DNA of 64,000 nt from Cronobacter universalis NCTC 9529 (GCF_001277175.1 NZ_CP012257.1:124001-188000); one strand, 5' to 3'; positions 1-10,426 are shown, numbered from the stretch's first letter. The notes: generated by a model not told the origin, from the letters alone. Numbers and translations: made by a program.

Positions 1-772
1 GCCGGAAGAGAGATACGCCGCGTCCGGCGTCGCCAGCGGCGCGGCGATCACCGCGCTGGCGGTGTCGTGCGTCGCCACGGAAACCACCGGCACTCCCACG
101 CCCTGCGCGCTGCGCCAGTGGCCGATCACGTTGCCCGGATGCGTCGGCGCGCCGAGCCAGTGGCGCGGCACGCCCGCCCAGTCGAGCAGCGTCTCGTCCC
201 AGTTATCGGTATTGATGTTAATGAGCTGGGTGGTGGTGGCATTGGTGTAATCCCAGTTCAGCGCGCCGGTCAGCCGGTAGCAGAGGTAATCCGGGATGAG
301 CAGCGCATGCGCCACGCGCGCGACCAGCTCCGGCTGCTGCTCCACCAGCGCGCGAAACTGATACAGCGTGTTAAACGGCAGAAACTGAATGCCGGTGCGG
401 CGGTAAATCGCCTCGCGGCCCATTTGCTGCTCGGCGCGGGCCATAATGCCGTCGGTGCGGCTGTCGCGATACGACACCGGCAGGCCGACGCGCTCGCCGC
501 GCGCGTCCAGCAACACATAGTCGACGCCCCAGGTGTCGATGCCGATGCTGTCGATAGCGACGCCGCGCGCGCAGGCTTTCTCCAGACCCGCGCGCACTTC
601 GCGCTCCAGCGCGTCCACATCCCAGGTGTCGAAGCCGTCCACGCGGCGCAGGCCGTTGGCGAAACGGTGTATTTCTTCAAGCGTCAGGCGCTGTCCGTGG
701 CTGTCGTAGCGAGCCAGCATCACGCGGCCGCTGGAGGCGCCCAGATCGACCGCGACGCTATGGCGAATAGTC
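1..772 (-). CDS. rhaB: Rhamnulokinase RhaB, 5' part (runs off the left edge)
   Basis: RhaB phosphorylates L-rhamnulose to L-rhamnulose-1-phosphate in the cytoplasm, the second step of rhamnose breakdown. The ATG is at 770-772, and about 257 codons are present before the window edge. The N-terminus ([20 protein letters not shown]) carries the phosphate-1 loop of FGGY sugar kinases, followed by the sugar-binding segment with DTWGVD and LFNTLYQF-like motifs. It is divergent from rhaS across 303 bp, as in E. coli, so the regulators probably activate it from the shared region. The C-terminal half and the rest of rhaBAD lie outside the window. Confidence 0.96.
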
Positions 773-1075
773 ATGGTTGGGGTCCTTGTTGGAATCTCTG
801 ACGCCAGTCTAGGGAGCGGCGCGGCGGCGCACCTTCACTCCACGGACAGCGTGTTAAGCGCGCTGGCAAGGAAGCAAAGATGAACGTGAGGGAGTTCACA
901 AAATGGCGTCTGGCCGCCGGGCCGGCAGCGGTGTGAGCCGCGCCGCATTTCCAGAAATTTCACGGTGTTTCTTAAAAATCCGACGGGCTTTGCGCGTTTT
1001 GGCGTCGAAAATTTAAGGTGTAAGTGAGAACCGTTATCTACTATCAGGCAGGTTTCACAGAACGCGGGGGCGATG
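773..1075. promoter_or_regulatory. rhaB-rhaS divergent control region with a CRP-type site at 885-900
   Basis: This gap separates the divergent rhaB and rhaS. At 885-900 lies CGTGA-N6-TCACA, one mismatch from the CRP core TGTGA-N6-TCACA. In E. coli the rha promoters are activated by CRP together with RhaS and RhaR. I could not place the RhaS or RhaR half-sites with confidence. The CRP assignment is inferred from consensus and location. Confidence 0.6.
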
Positions 1076-1912
1076 ATGACGGTACTACAGAGCGTTGATT
1101 TTTTCCCATCCGGCGCGGCGTCGGTCACCATTGAACCGCGTCTGCCGCAGGCGGCTTTTCCTGAACATCATCATGATTTTTATGAGATTGTTATCGTCGA
1201 GCACGGCACCGGCACGCATGTGTTTAATGGTCAGCCGTATACGCTCAGCGGCGGCTCCGTCTGCTTTGTGCGCGACCACGATCGCCATCTCTATGAGCAC
1301 ACCGAAAATCTCTGTCTGACCAATGTGCTGTATCGCTCGCCGCAGGCGTTCAGTTTCCTGTCGGGGCTTGAAAAGCTTTTGCCGCAGGAGCAGGACGGCC
1401 ACTATCCGTCGCACTGGCGCATCAGCCAGCAGACGCTGCATCAGGCCCGTCCGCTGGTGGAGCGGCTCGAAGCGCTGCGCGAAAGCAGCGACGTGCATGC
1501 CATCGCCAGCATGGAGATGCTCTTTATGCAGCTGCTAATTTTACTGCGAAGCGGCGCGCATGCGCAGGGCGGCGGCCACGCCGATGAACGGCTGAATCAG
1601 CTTATCGCCTGGCTTGAGGAGCATTACGCGGAAGAGGTCTGCTGGGAGCGGCTGGCCGATAGCCACATGCTGTCGCTGCGCACGCTTCACCGCCAGCTTA
1701 AGCAGCGCACCGGCCTGACGCCGCAGCGCTACCTTAATCGTCTGCGCCTGATGAAAGCGCGCTATCTGCTGCGCCACAGCGAAGAGAGCGTTACGGATAT
1801 CGCCTACCAGTGCGGTTTTGGCGACAGCAATCACTTCTCCACGCTGTTCCGGCGCGAGTTTTCGTGGTCGCCGCGCGATATTCGCCAGGGGCGCGACGGG
1901 CAAATCCAGTAA
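1076..1912 (+). CDS. rhaS: L-rhamnose operon activator RhaS (AraC family)
   Basis: RhaS binds L-rhamnose and activates transcription of rhaBAD and rhaT. The protein is 278 aa. An N-terminal cupin-like sugar-binding half begins [13 protein letters not shown] and contains the HHH segment [19 protein letters not shown]-terminal AraC pair of helix-turn-helix motifs follows, with [13 protein letters not shown] and the second motif around [24 protein letters not shown] sequence. I chose the second ATG (1076) because it matches the E. coli start; an ATG three bases upstream is also possible. It is followed closely by rhaR on the same strand. Confidence 0.96.
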   Translation: MTVLQSVDFFPSGAASVTIEPRLPQAAFPEHHHDFYEIVIVEHGTGTHVFNGQPYTLSGGSVCFVRDHDRHLYEHTENLCLTNVLYRSPQAFSFLSGLEKLLPQEQDGHYPSHWRISQQTLHQARPLVERLEALRESSDVHAIASMEMLFMQLLILLRSGAHAQGGGHADERLNQLIAWLEEHYAEEVCWERLADSHMLSLRTLHRQLKQRTGLTPQRYLNRLRLMKARYLLRHSEESVTDIAYQCGFGDSNHFSTLFRREFSWSPRDIRQGRDGQIQ

Positions 1913-1983
1913 CGCGAAGGGAATCACCGTTTTCTGCGGCGAAAAAGCGCATACTTTGCAGCCATTTGCCCCGGAGATACGCT

Positions 1984-2835
1984 GTGGCCTCTCAGTTAGT
2001 GCTCAGGAAAGCGGATTTCTTCGCGACACCCACCCAGCCGGTCGTCGTGGCGGATCGCTACCCGCAAAATGTTTTTGCCGAGCATACCCACGAGTTCTGC
2101 GAACTGGTGCTGGTGTGGCGCGGCAACGGGCTGCATGTGCTGAACGACAGGCCTTACCGCATTACCTGCGGCGATCTCTTTTATATCCGCGCCGAAGACC
2201 GCCACAGCTACCAGTCGGTTAACGACCTGGTGCTGCATAACATCATCTACTGCCCCGAACGGCTAAAACTTAACGTCAACTGGCGCGATCTGCTGGAAAA
2301 CCCGCGTGGCGCGAGCGGCGACCCGCGCTGGCGGCTCAGCAGCCAGGGCATGGTGCAGGCGCGCCAGGTCATTGACCAGCTGGAGCATGAAAGCCCGAAG
2401 CAAGACGCGCTTTCGCACTGCCTGGCCGAAAGCCTCTTTTTACAGCTGGCGATTACGCTGCGCCGTCATCGTTATCAGCCGTCGGGCGGCGCGGGGCCGG
2501 GCGACGGCGAAACGCTCGATCTGCTGATGGCCGCGCTGGGCAACAGCCTGGAAGTGCCGTTCGATTTGCAACATTTTTGCAGCCATTACCAGATTGCCGA
2601 ACGCCCGCTGCGCCAGCTGTTCCGCCAGCAGACGGGCATGAGCATCAGCCAGTATCTGCGCCAGCTGCGCATCTGCCAGGCGCAGTACCTGCTGCGCCAC
2701 TCCTCGTTGCTGATTAGCGATATCGCCGCGCGCTGCGGCTTTGAAGACAGTAACTATTTCTCGGTGGTGTTTACCCGTGAAACGGGCGTGACGCCACGGG
2801 TGTGGCGTCAGCAGTGGGGCGCTCTGGCCGGTTAG
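1984..2835 (+). CDS. rhaR: Rhamnose regulator RhaR (AraC family)
   Basis: RhaR activates transcription of rhaSR in response to L-rhamnose. The start is a GTG at 1984 preceded by CGGAG, giving 283 aa. The N-terminus then aligns with the E. coli protein (xxQLxLxKxDFFA). The open frame extends upstream to 1810 through the end of rhaS, but that part does not look like RhaR. The sensor half contains [25 protein letters not shown] sequence. The C-terminal double helix-turn-helix includes [20 protein letters not shown]. Its stop codon overlaps the stop of the convergent rhaT. Confidence 0.95.
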   Translation: MASQLVLRKADFFATPTQPVVVADRYPQNVFAEHTHEFCELVLVWRGNGLHVLNDRPYRITCGDLFYIRAEDRHSYQSVNDLVLHNIIYCPERLKLNVNWRDLLENPRGASGDPRWRLSSQGMVQARQVIDQLEHESPKQDALSHCLAESLFLQLAITLRRHRYQPSGGAGPGDGETLDLLMAALGNSLEVPFDLQHFCSHYQIAERPLRQLFRQQTGMSISQYLRQLRICQAQYLLRHSSLLISDIAARCGFEDSNYFSVVFTRETGVTPRVWRQQWGALAG

Positions 2836-3869
2836 TTGGTCGCCATGCCCAGCCCGACGATATTCGCCGCCACGATAATCACCACGCAGCCCAGACTCAG
2901 CACGCTGACCGGACGACGCCCGGCGGCTTTCCACTCGCGCAGCACCAGTCCGACGATCCCGCCGCACAGCACGTAGAAGCTCATGTGCAGCATCCAGCTG
3001 ATGTAGTCATACTGCGCCGGGATGCGCGCATGGCCCCAGGCGTAGAAAAAGAACTGCAAATACCACATCAGCCCGCCCAGCGCCGAGAGCAGCACGTTGC
3101 TGATAAGCAGCGGTTTCGCCAGCGAGAAATCGGCTTTAATCGACAGATTTTTCACCTTCGCGAGGCGAATAAAACAGAAGCCGAGGTTAATCAGCGCGCC
3201 GCCGCCCATAATAACGACATAGCTTGGCAGCGCGACGTAGAGCGGATCGACGCCCAGCGCCGCGGCGGCTTCATGCATCGGCTTCGCGGCGTCCATCGCA
3301 AACGACATGCCTGCGGAGAACACGCCGCACAGCACCGCCAGCACCAGCCCTTTCTTCAGGTTAAACTCTTCGGCTTTGATGCCCATCTGGCGCTCTTTCA
3401 GCTGGCCTGCGCGGGTGACGATGGCGACGCCAATGAGCGCGACGAACACGCCAAGCAGCGTCATCTGCCCACCGGGCGTGCCGATGAGCAGCCCGAATTT
3501 ACCGTTCAGCAGCGGCGTCATCAGCGTGCCGACAATCAGCGTAATGCCAATCGCGATGCCGATGCCCATCGACATGCCGAGATAGCGCATGGTCAGGCCG
3601 TAGTTAATGTTGCCGATGCCCCACATCGCGCCGAATAAAAACACCGGCAGCAGCGTGGCGGCGCTGAACGAGCGGTAATAGGCCCAGAAGTCGGGCAGCA
3701 GCAGGGCACTGACTGCCCAGGGTAAAATCAGCCACGACACCACGCCGCCCACCGACCACATGGTTTCCCAGGACCAGTGCCGCACCTTCTTAAACGGCGC
3801 ATAAAAGCAGGCGGCGCTCGCCGCGCCAATCAAATGCCACAGTATGCCCATGGTTATTGCGTTACTCAT
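2832..3869 (-). CDS. rhaT: L-rhamnose-proton symporter RhaT
   Basis: RhaT is an inner-membrane carrier that takes up L-rhamnose with protons. It is 345 aa with about ten hydrophobic segments and begins [20 protein letters not shown], near-identical to the E. coli start. I chose the ATG at 3867-3869, which has AGGA just upstream; the longer open frame to 4025 has no family support. It converges on rhaR with overlapping stop codons. The gene is expected to be under RhaS and CRP control, but I did not identify sites. Confidence 0.96.
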   Translation of the reverse strand: MSNAITMGILWHLIGAASAACFYAPFKKVRHWSWETMWSVGGVVSWLILPWAVSALLLPDFWAYYRSFSAATLLPVFLFGAMWGIGNINYGLTMRYLGMSMGIGIAIGITLIVGTLMTPLLNGKFGLLIGTPGGQMTLLGVFVALIGVAIVTRAGQLKERQMGIKAEEFNLKKGLVLAVLCGVFSAGMSFAMDAAKPMHEAAAALGVDPLYVALPSYVVIMGGGALINLGFCFIRLAKVKNLSIKADFSLAKPLLISNVLLSALGGLMWYLQFFFYAWGHARIPAQYDYISWMLHMSFYVLCGGIVGLVLREWKAAGRRPVSVLSLGCVVIIVAANIVGLGMATN

Positions 3870-4240
3870 GCTGTCGTCCTCGTTTCCGTCACAGAGCCAA
3901 CGGGAGCGAAAGCCGCCCCCTAACCGAATCGAGTCTATTGAGGCGCTCAAATTTTCACCTTTGGGGCGCTGCCGCGAAGCGTTAACGGGTGGCAAAAAAC
4001 AGGGGGTAAGCCGAACGGGGATCACACTTTGCAGCTAATTCAGACGATACCTAACGCATGGAAATCTGTGTAAAAATCGGCGCGAGGTGTCCATTTTCAG
4101 CCATTATTGCGTTAAGTTATAACCATATAAAAACTGCGGCATTGATAAACATTTTCAATATCATTTAATTAACTATAATGAACCCACTGCTTACGCGGCG
4201 TTAACACCTCTGCCGCCCGACAATAATGGAGATGATGAAT
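3870..4240. promoter_or_regulatory. rhaT-sodA intergenic region: Fur-box-like site and sodA -10
   Basis: This stretch holds the divergent rhaT and sodA promoters. GATAAACATTTTCAATATC at 4144-4162 matches the 19-bp Fur consensus at about 14 positions. A TATAAT -10 lies at 4174-4179, so the Fur-like site overlaps the expected -35. E. coli sodA is repressed by Fur, so this fits. The ribosome site GGAG is at 4228-4231. Elsewhere in the gap I see nothing distinct. Confidence 0.65.
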
Positions 4241-4861
4241 ATGAGTTACACACTGCCATCCCTGCCGTACGCATACGACGCCCTGGAACCGCATTTCGAC
4301 AAGCAGACGATGGAAATCCATCACACCAAACACCACCAGACCTACGTCAACAACGCTAACGCGGCGCTGGAAAGCCTGCCGGAACTGGCGAATCTGCCGG
4401 TTGAAGAACTGATCACCAAACTGGATCAGGTTCCGGCTGATAAAAAAACCGTTCTGCGTAACAACGCGGGCGGCCACGCGAACCACAGCCTGTTCTGGAA
4501 AGGCCTGAAAAAAGGCACCACCCTGCAGGGCGACCTGAAAGCGGCTATCGAGCGCGATTTCGGCTCCGTTGAGAAATTCAAAGAAGAGTTCGAGAAAGCG
4601 GCTGCGACCCGTTTCGGCTCCGGCTGGGCGTGGCTGGTGCTGAAAGGCGACAAACTGGCTGTCGTTTCCACCGCAAACCAGGATTCCCCGCTGATGGGCG
4701 AAGCTATCTCCGGCGCTTCCGGCTACCCGATCCTGGGCCTGGACGTGTGGGAGCACGCGTACTACCTGAAATTCCAGAACCGTCGTCCGGACTACATCAA
4801 AGAGTTCTGGAACGTGGTTAACTGGGACGAAGCCGCAGCGCGTTTCGCTTCTCAGAAATAA
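4241..4861 (+). CDS. sodA: Manganese superoxide dismutase SodA
   Basis: SodA converts superoxide to hydrogen peroxide and oxygen in the cytoplasm. At 206 aa it has the full family length. Metal ligands are visible as His27 (MEIHHTK), the His of [10 protein letters not shown], and the Asp and His of DVWEHAYY. The start [15 protein letters not shown] is identical to E. coli SodA and has GGAG upstream, so I did not use the in-frame ATG at 4226. It stands alone between its own promoter region and a strong terminator. Confidence 0.98.
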   Translation: MSYTLPSLPYAYDALEPHFDKQTMEIHHTKHHQTYVNNANAALESLPELANLPVEELITKLDQVPADKKTVLRNNAGGHANHSLFWKGLKKGTTLQGDLKAAIERDFGSVEKFKEEFEKAAATRFGSGWAWLVLKGDKLAVVSTANQDSPLMGEAISGASGYPILGLDVWEHAYYLKFQNRRPDYIKEFWNVVNWDEAAARFASQK

Positions 4862-4880
4862 GGTTGCAACCTGACCTGTA

Positions 4881-4909
4881 AAAAGCGAGCCTGATGGCTC
4901 GCTTTTTTT
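4881..4909 (+). terminator. Rho-independent terminator of sodA
   Basis: An 11-bp stem AAAAGCGAGCC / GGCTCGCTTTT with a 4-nt loop is followed by a run of T, 20 bases after the sodA stop. Confidence 0.9.
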
Positions 4910-4931
4910 ATATCCGCAAAAGGAGGCGCGT

Positions 4932-5609
4932 ATGTATTTCCCGGTGCAGGTGTATCTCGGCAAAATCCGCGACTATGAAGGCAGCAGGCCCAGCGCCATC
5001 GGCAAAGTGCAGGTGGAGGGCGAGTTGTCGCTCACCAGCCGCGGGCTGGTTGGCGATCAGCAGGCGGAGAAGAAAATTCACGGCGGGGCGGACCGCGCGC
5101 TGTGCCACTATCCGCGCGAGCATTACGCCGTCTGGGCGCGTGAGTACCCGGAACAGGCGGAGTGGTTCGCGCCGCCCGCGTTTGGCGAGAATCTCTCGAC
5201 GCTGGGGCTGACGGAAGAGAACGCGTTTATCGGCGATATCTTTCGCTGGGGCGAGGCGCTGATACAGATCACCCAGCCGCGTTCGCCGTGCTTTAAGGTC
5301 AATTTTCACTCGGGGATTAGCGAGCTTTCCGGCCGGATGCAGGATACCGCGCGCTGCGGCTGGCTGTACCGGGTGATCGGCGAAGGGAAGGTGTTCAGCG
5401 ACGCGCCGCTGGAGCTGGTGTCGCGGGTGAGCGCTATTTCCGTGCGCGAGGCCGCCGCCATCGCGTGGCATACGCCGTTCGACGACGAGCAGTATCACCG
5501 GCTCCTGAGCGCCGGCGGCCTTTCCGCCAGTTGGGCGAAAACGCTGCAAAACCGGCGTCTTAACGGGAAGATCGAGAGTTTTTCACGCAGATTGTGGGGC
5601 CGGGGGTAG
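4932..5609 (+). CDS. yiiM: MOSC-domain protein YiiM
   Basis: YiiM is a molybdenum-cofactor-dependent protein that, in E. coli, helps detoxify N-hydroxylated bases such as 6-hydroxylaminopurine. The 225-aa product carries the MOSC core: GDQQAEKKIHGG, then HYPREHY, FGENLST and the conserved cysteine segment QPRSPCFKVN. A C-terminal tail rich in Arg and Ser follows (SASWAKTLQNRRLNGKIE). AGGAGG lies just ahead of the ATG. In E. coli cpxA and other genes come next; here lldD follows instead. Confidence 0.94.
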   Translation: MYFPVQVYLGKIRDYEGSRPSAIGKVQVEGELSLTSRGLVGDQQAEKKIHGGADRALCHYPREHYAVWAREYPEQAEWFAPPAFGENLSTLGLTEENAFIGDIFRWGEALIQITQPRSPCFKVNFHSGISELSGRMQDTARCGWLYRVIGEGKVFSDAPLELVSRVSAISVREAAAIAWHTPFDDEQYHRLLSAGGLSASWAKTLQNRRLNGKIESFSRRLWGRG

Positions 5610-5615
5610 CAGGTC

Positions 5616-5703
5616 ACGGTGGGTGCGCTGCGCTTACCCACCCTACGGAAACACGTCTCTATGCGTTGTAGAGCGCGTGGTAGGGCGGGTAAGCGCACCC
5701 GCC
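5616..5703. repeat. REP-like repeat pair (locus A of four)
   Basis: Two copies of a short palindromic unit lie head to head. One reads GGTGGGTGCGCTGCGCTTAC through CCACCCTAC (5616-5646). The other reads TAGGGCGGGTAAGCGCACCC ending at 5703. The same family recurs before metF, between ppc and argE, and inside the arg operon. It sits between the convergent yiiM and lldD. Confidence 0.85.
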
Positions 5704-5754
5704 ATCGCCACTTACCCGTCACGACTCTCCCCGCCACCCTCACATCACCAACTT

Positions 5755-6960
5755 TTACGCCGCGTCATCCTGCTCAGGCTTCGCGCTGGCGGCGGGCAGA
5801 TCGGCCAGAACCGACGTAAATTCCGGCGACGGCACCAGCGATTCGCGCGTGATCTCCTTAATTGACTTCGCACCGGTCAGCGTCATTGCCACCCGCATCT
5901 CCTTCTCAATTAAATTCAGCAGGTTCGCCACGCCTTTCTCGCCGTGGGTCGCGAGCGCGTAAAGGTACGCGCGGCCCAGCAGCACGCTGTCGGCGCCGAG
6001 CGCAATCATACGCACCACATCCAGCCCGTTGCGGAGGCCGCTGTCGGCGAGAATGGTGATGTCGCCCTTCACCGCATCGGCGATGGCGGGCAGCGCGCGG
6101 GCTGACGAGAGCACGCCGTCAAGCTGGCGGCCGCCGTGGTTGGAGACCACAATCCCGTCGGCGCCGAAGCGCACCGCGTCGCGGGCGTCTTCCGGGTCGA
6201 GGATACCTTTGATCACCATCGGGCCGTCCCAGAATTCGCGGATCCACTCCAGGTCTTTCCACGAGATAGACGGGTCGAAATTGTTCGCCAGCCAGCCGAT
6301 GTAATCCTCAAGCCCGGTCGGCTTGCCAAGGTAGGCGGAAATATTGCCGAGATCGTGCGGGCGGCCATTCAGGCCCACGTCCCACGCCCACTGCGGATGC
6401 GTCACCGCCTGCCAGTAGCGGCGCATGGCGGCGTTGGCGCCGCTCATGCCGGAGTGGGCGTCGCGGTAGCGCGCGCCGGGCGTGGGCATATCAACGGTAA
6501 ACACCAGCGTTGAGCAGCCCGCCGCTTTGGCGCGCTCCAGCGCGTTACGCATAAACCCGCGGTCGCGCAGCACATAGAGCTGGAACCACATCGGACGGTT
6601 CATCACTGGCGCGACTTCTTCAATCGGGCAGACGGATACCGTCGAGAGCGTAAACGGAATGCCTTTCGCCGAGGCCGCGCGCGCCGCCTGAACTTCGCCG
6701 CGACGCGCGTACATGCCGCACAACCCGACCGGCCCCAGCGCGACCGGCATCGAGAGCGTTTCGTTAAACAGCGTCGTCTCAAGGCTCAAATCCGACATAT
6801 TTTTCAGCACGCGCTGGCGCAGCGCCACCTGCGAGAGATCGTCCACGTTGCGCTTAAGGGTATATTCCGCGTAGGCCCCGCCGTCGATGTAGTGAAACAG
6901 AAACGGCGGCAGGATACGCTGCGCCGCTGCGCGATAGTCGCTGGCTGCGGAAATAATCAT
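5755..6960 (-). CDS. lldD: L-lactate dehydrogenase LldD (FMN-dependent, respiratory)
   Basis: LldD is a membrane-associated flavoprotein that oxidises L-lactate to pyruvate and passes electrons to the quinone pool. The 401-aa sequence shows the alpha-hydroxyacid oxidase TIM barrel. Features include [17 protein letters not shown], the substrate-site [14 protein letters not shown], the catalytic histidine in [11 protein letters not shown] (near residue 275), and the FMN phosphate site [11 protein letters not shown]. Its ATG overlaps the lldR stop as ATGA, so it is probably translationally coupled as the last gene of lldPRD. Confidence 0.97.
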   Translation of the reverse strand: MIISAASDYRAAAQRILPPFLFHYIDGGAYAEYTLKRNVDDLSQVALRQRVLKNMSDLSLETTLFNETLSMPVALGPVGLCGMYARRGEVQAARAASAKGIPFTLSTVSVCPIEEVAPVMNRPMWFQLYVLRDRGFMRNALERAKAAGCSTLVFTVDMPTPGARYRDAHSGMSGANAAMRRYWQAVTHPQWAWDVGLNGRPHDLGNISAYLGKPTGLEDYIGWLANNFDPSISWKDLEWIREFWDGPMVIKGILDPEDARDAVRFGADGIVVSNHGGRQLDGVLSSARALPAIADAVKGDITILADSGLRNGLDVVRMIALGADSVLLGRAYLYALATHGEKGVANLLNLIEKEMRVAMTLTGAKSIKEITRESLVPSPEFTSVLADLPAASAKPEQDDAA

Positions 6961-7745
6961 TCTTTATTCTCCCTGGAAGGTTGCATTACGTCGTCGGGCA
7001 GGCGGGTGACACGCGCCTGGCGGGCGACATCTTCATCAAGCTGTTTAATCGTGGAGTGGACAAAGCCGAGGTGGCGCAGCGTCGCGTTGCGCGCCCGTTC
7101 GGCATCGCCGGTTTCTATCGCCTCCAGCATCTCGCGGTGCTGGCCTGTGAGCTGCGCGAAAATCGGCTGCTGCTGATACATCCGCTGGCGGCTCTCCATC
7201 ACCGACGACTGCAGCAGATCGAAAAAACCGCGCATGGTCTGGAGCAGCACCACGTTATGCGACGCCTCGGCAATCGCCAGGTGAAAGCGCACGTCGGCCT
7301 GCGAGGCGAGATCCGGGTCGTCGCGCTCGGTAAACTGCAACATCGCGTCGAAGCAGTAGCGCAGCTTTTCTTTATCCTGCGCGGTGGCGCGCAGCGCCGC
7401 ATACCACGCGGTGCTGGCCTCAATGGCGTGGCGCGCTTCTAAAATGTCGTAGCGATAACCCGGATCGTCCGCCATCAGGTTACGAATGGGCTGGACGATG
7501 CGCTGTTCCGACCACGGCTCCAGCTGATAGCGCACAAAGGTGCCGCCGCCGCGACGGCTTATCAGCAGCCCGTCGCGAATCAAAATCTGCAACGCTTCGC
7601 GCAGCGAATTGCGCGAGACGCCAAGCTCCTGCGCGAGCTGTCGCTCCGACGGCAGTCGCATTCCGGCTTCCAGCCCGCGCTCGGTAATGAGCGCACGAAT
7701 GCGCTCCACCAGATGGTCGGCCAGTCGCCGGGTCATCAATGTCAT
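6957..7745 (-). CDS. lldR: Lactate-responsive regulator LldR (GntR/FadR family)
   Basis: LldR represses, and with L-lactate also activates, the lld operon. The 262-aa protein has an N-terminal winged helix. Its recognition region is [20 protein letters not shown], with a wing RRGGGTFV. The C-terminal all-helical FCD-type effector domain includes [15 protein letters not shown], which carries likely metal and ligand residues. I use the ATG at 7743-7745 because it overlaps the lldP stop as ATGA. Two candidate operators lie upstream of lldP. Confidence 0.95.
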   Translation of the reverse strand: MTLMTRRLADHLVERIRALITERGLEAGMRLPSERQLAQELGVSRNSLREALQILIRDGLLISRRGGGTFVRYQLEPWSEQRIVQPIRNLMADDPGYRYDILEARHAIEASTAWYAALRATAQDKEKLRYCFDAMLQFTERDDPDLASQADVRFHLAIAEASHNVVLLQTMRGFFDLLQSSVMESRQRMYQQQPIFAQLTGQHREMLEAIETGDAERARNATLRHLGFVHSTIKQLDEDVARQARVTRLPDDVMQPSRENKE

Positions 7746-9397
7746 GGGATCATCCAGGTAAAGTAGTAAGCCTGAAGCAGCGTGATAAGCCCCACCATGC
7801 AGGTGAACGCCAGGCTGTGCTTCACGGTAAAGCGGAAAAGATCGGACTCTTTGCCCACCAGCCCCACCGCCGCGCAGGCGATAGCGATAGACTGCGGCGA
7901 AATCATCTTGCCGGTCACGCCGCCGGTAGTGTTCGCCGCCACCATCAGAATGTCCGAGACGCCGGTCTGCTGCGCCGCCGTGGCCTGGAGCGCCGCGAAC
8001 AGCGCGTTCGACGAGGTATCCGAGCCGGTCAGGAACACGCCAAGCCAGCCGAGGAACGGCGAGAAGAACGGAAACGCGCTGCTGGTGTGCGCGAGCGCGA
8101 GCGCCAGCGTCGAGGAGAGCCCGGAGTAGTTAGAGATAAACGCGAACGCCAGCACCATGCCGATGGAGTAAATCGGCAGCGCCAGCTCTTTCATCGTCTG
8201 ACCGAAGGTTTCCACGGCGGCTTTCGGCTTCATGCGCAGCCAGATAATCGAAATGATAGCCGCCACGAAAATCGCGGTGCCGGTGGCGGAGAGCCAGTCG
8301 AATTTGTAGACCGCCGCGTAGGAGGTGGCCTTTGCGACGACCGGCGGCATGCGGGCCACCAGGCCATCCAGGAACGGCACAGAGACGTTAAACACCAGAT
8401 CTGAGAGCGGGCCGCCTTTGGCGAACAGCGCTTTAAACGGCGGAATGCTCCAGAGCGTCACCGTGGCGGTCAGGAACAGGAACGGCGTCCAGGCGCGCAC
8501 CACCTGGCCTGCGGTGTAGTTCTTGCGCGCCAGCGTCTGATCGACCACCGAGGCGCCCATATCGCCGAAGCGGAAAATACGCACCGGCTGCCAGCGTTTG
8601 AGAAACAGCGTCAGGCAGACCAGCGACACCAGCGAGGAGATAATGTCCGGCAGCTCCGGCCCGATAAAGTTCGAGCTTAAATACTGGGCGATGGCGAACG
8701 AGCCGCCGGCCACCAGCACCGCGGGCCAGGTCTCTTTAATGCCGCGCAAGCCGTCCATAATCGCCATGATCCAGAACAGTACGATAATGGTCAGGAACGG
8801 CAACTGACGGCCCACCATCTGACCAATCTGGAAGCTGTCGAGGCCGGTCACCTGGCCTGCCACCAGAATCGGAATGCCCATCGCGCCAAACGCCACCGGC
8901 GCGGTATTCACAATCAGGCACAGCCCGGCGGCGTACAGCGGGTTAAAGCCAAGCCCCACCAGCAACGCGGCGGTGATCGCCACCGGCGCGCCAAAGCCTG
9001 CGGCCCCTTCCAGAAACGCCCCGAAGGAGAAACCGACAATCAGCATTTGCAGACGCTGGTCCGGCGTGATGGAGAGAATCGACGAACGGATGATGTCGAA
9101 CTGCCCGGTTTTCACCGAAATTTTATAAACGAACACCGCAGCGATGATAATCCACGCGATAGGCCACAGGCCGTAGAAGAAGCCGTAAATCACGGACGCG
9201 AACGCGCGTTCCGCCGGCATCTTGTAGAAAAAGAGCGCCACCAGCAGCGCGATGACGACGGTAATGGTCGCCGCCAGATAGCCTTTCAGCTTGAGCTTAA
9301 TCAGCGCGAAAAAGAAAAACAGGATCGGCAAAGCGGCAATCAGGCTTGATAGCCAGATATTCCCTGCCGGGTCGTAATTCTGCTGCCAGAGGTGCAT
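7742..9397 (-). CDS. lldP: L-lactate permease LldP
   Basis: LldP is an inner-membrane proton symporter for L-lactate (also D-lactate and glycolate in E. coli). It is 551 aa, the E. coli length, with about 12 or more hydrophobic segments. Conserved motifs include [20 protein letters not shown] and [15 protein letters not shown]. The start [13 protein letters not shown] at 9395-9397 has CAGGAG upstream and matches the family; the open frame reaches eight codons further. It is the first gene of lldP-lldR-lldD. Confidence 0.97.
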   Translation of the reverse strand: MHLWQQNYDPAGNIWLSSLIAALPILFFFFALIKLKLKGYLAATITVVIALLVALFFYKMPAERAFASVIYGFFYGLWPIAWIIIAAVFVYKISVKTGQFDIIRSSILSITPDQRLQMLIVGFSFGAFLEGAAGFGAPVAITAALLVGLGFNPLYAAGLCLIVNTAPVAFGAMGIPILVAGQVTGLDSFQIGQMVGRQLPFLTIIVLFWIMAIMDGLRGIKETWPAVLVAGGSFAIAQYLSSNFIGPELPDIISSLVSLVCLTLFLKRWQPVRIFRFGDMGASVVDQTLARKNYTAGQVVRAWTPFLFLTATVTLWSIPPFKALFAKGGPLSDLVFNVSVPFLDGLVARMPPVVAKATSYAAVYKFDWLSATGTAIFVAAIISIIWLRMKPKAAVETFGQTMKELALPIYSIGMVLAFAFISNYSGLSSTLALALAHTSSAFPFFSPFLGWLGVFLTGSDTSSNALFAALQATAAQQTGVSDILMVAANTTGGVTGKMISPQSIAIACAAVGLVGKESDLFRFTVKHSLAFTCMVGLITLLQAYYFTWMIP

Positions 9398-9464
9398 AGC
9401 GAATCTCCTGCGGGCCTTCATTCGTGCCGGAAGTCTGTGCTTCTGTTAGCGCGGATTTGTAAAA

Positions 9465-9478
9465 GTGGCCCAACCAAT
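9465..9478. promoter_or_regulatory. Candidate LldR operator O2 (promoter-proximal)
   Basis: Read on the minus strand this is ATTGGTTGGGCCAC, an imperfect ATTGG-N5-CCA dyad related to the site at 9589-9605. The two sites are 126 bp apart. That is close to the separation known for the two LldR operators of E. coli lldPRD. Confidence 0.6.
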
Positions 9479-9588
9479 GTGTTGTTGTAGGGTGAATGAC
9501 AACAAAAGGTTAACCATTTGTTAGGTGTCGGCAACACGCTGGTTACGCTTTTTTGGGGTTTTGTGAGTGGGCGGTAAGTTTGCGGGGG

Positions 9589-9605
9589 AATTGGTAGGGC
9601 CAATT
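9589..9605. promoter_or_regulatory. Candidate LldR operator O1 (distal)
   Basis: AATTGG-TAGGG-CCAATT is a perfect 6-bp inverted repeat about 190 bp upstream of the lldP start. It has the ATTGG/CCAAT form expected of LldR sites. The rest of the 9398-9800 gap includes a 7-bp GATGCCT/AGGCATC inverted repeat (about 9612-9666) of unknown role. It must also hold the lldP promoter and that of the toxin gene. Confidence 0.65.
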
Positions 9606-9800
9606 CAGGGGATGCCTGGCGAGTCAGCGTAACTCCCTCTTCGAAACGAGAAATCGTGGAAGGCATCTCGCAATACCCGCACATAAAACATTTCGCTTTC
9701 GTTTACAGCAGTAAAATCATTGCTGATTCCATGGGCAGGAAGCCCGGAAGGTATAACAGAGAATGATGCCGGAGAACGACCCTATGCACGGATGCGCGTC

Positions 9801-10121
9801 ATGTTTGAATTAATTTTTCATCCGGGCGCGGCGGAAGAGCTTTACGCGCTTGATCCTCTCATACAGGCGAAGGTATTGAGAGGGCTGGAAAAGCTTGAAC
9901 GAGAAGGCTTCCGGCTGCGTTATCCAGACACTCGTGTGCTGACCAGGGGCTTGTACGAACTGCGGGTTGGCGGTAAAGATATCGCACGCACGTTTTTTGC
10001 TTTCGCGGTGGGGCAGCGCATTTTTATTTTGCGTACTTTTATAAAAAAGACGCAAAAAACGCCGCAGTGTGAAATCGAAATTGCACTCAAACGATTAGAG
10101 GAGCTCAGCCATGTCGGTTAA
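9801..10121 (+). CDS. HigB/RelE-superfamily toxin (phage Gp49-like)
   Basis: This looks like the toxin of a type II toxin-antitoxin pair; such toxins usually cleave mRNA at the ribosome. At 106 aa it has the Gp49-like pattern: an N-terminal FELIFHPGAAEELYAL segment, then TRVLTRGLYELRVGGKDIA, ARTFFAF and IFILRTFIKKTQKTP, a basic stretch typical of the RNase active face. I prefer the ATG at 9801 (GGAT about nine bases upstream); 9792 and 9720 are in-frame alternatives. The last 11 bases overlap the antitoxin start, and toxin-first order is typical of HigBA. Specificity cannot be read from the sequence. Confidence 0.8.
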   Translation: MFELIFHPGAAEELYALDPLIQAKVLRGLEKLEREGFRLRYPDTRVLTRGLYELRVGGKDIARTFFAFAVGQRIFILRTFIKKTQKTPQCEIEIALKRLEELSHVG

Positions 10122-10396
10122 AGGAGTCACCTTTGCGCAGGTGAAAGCCTGCGCCTTAGGAAACGCGGCGGTTCAGGCAGCTTACGAGCAGCAAATACGG
10201 GAAGAGGAACTCAGCGCCCTGCTTATTGCAATGTGTACGCAGGCAGGCCTCACAAAAAACAACGTGGCTGAAAAAAACGGGAGTATCACGGCCAGAAGCC
10301 AGCCAACTGGAAAATAATGCCCTGGGCGCCAGCGCCGACAAGCTTCAAAGCTATGCGCAGGCCTGCGGCGTTACGTTAAAACTCTCTCTCGGTTAA
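10111..10396 (+). pseudogene. HigA-type XRE antitoxin with a +1 frameshift
   Basis: This should be the DNA-binding antitoxin partner. The frame from ATG 10111 starts MSVKGVTFAQVKACALGNAA and runs 68 codons, ending in unrelated residues at 10317. The missing half of the helix-turn-helix domain is intact in another frame. From 10280 it reads GVSRPEASQLENNALGASAD and continues to a TAA at 10394-10396. Removing one A from the A7 run at 10271-10277 gives a continuous protein of 94 aa, a normal size. The cause may be a real mutation, a homopolymer sequencing error or transcript slippage. The toxin upstream looks intact. Confidence 0.8.
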
Positions 10397-10426
10397 ATAC
10401 GGCCGCCAGACGACGGCCCGCCACGC

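Noticed and set aside
1810..1983. Upstream extension of rhaR inside rhaS
   Set aside because: The residues do not match RhaR. The GTG at 1984 with CGGAG gives the known N-terminus.
10268..10280. A AAA AAC slippery heptamer in the antitoxin as programmed -1 frameshifting
   Set aside because: A -1 slip leads into a frame reading REYHGQKPANW, not the antitoxin C-terminus, which needs +1 (or -2). A simple indel fits better.
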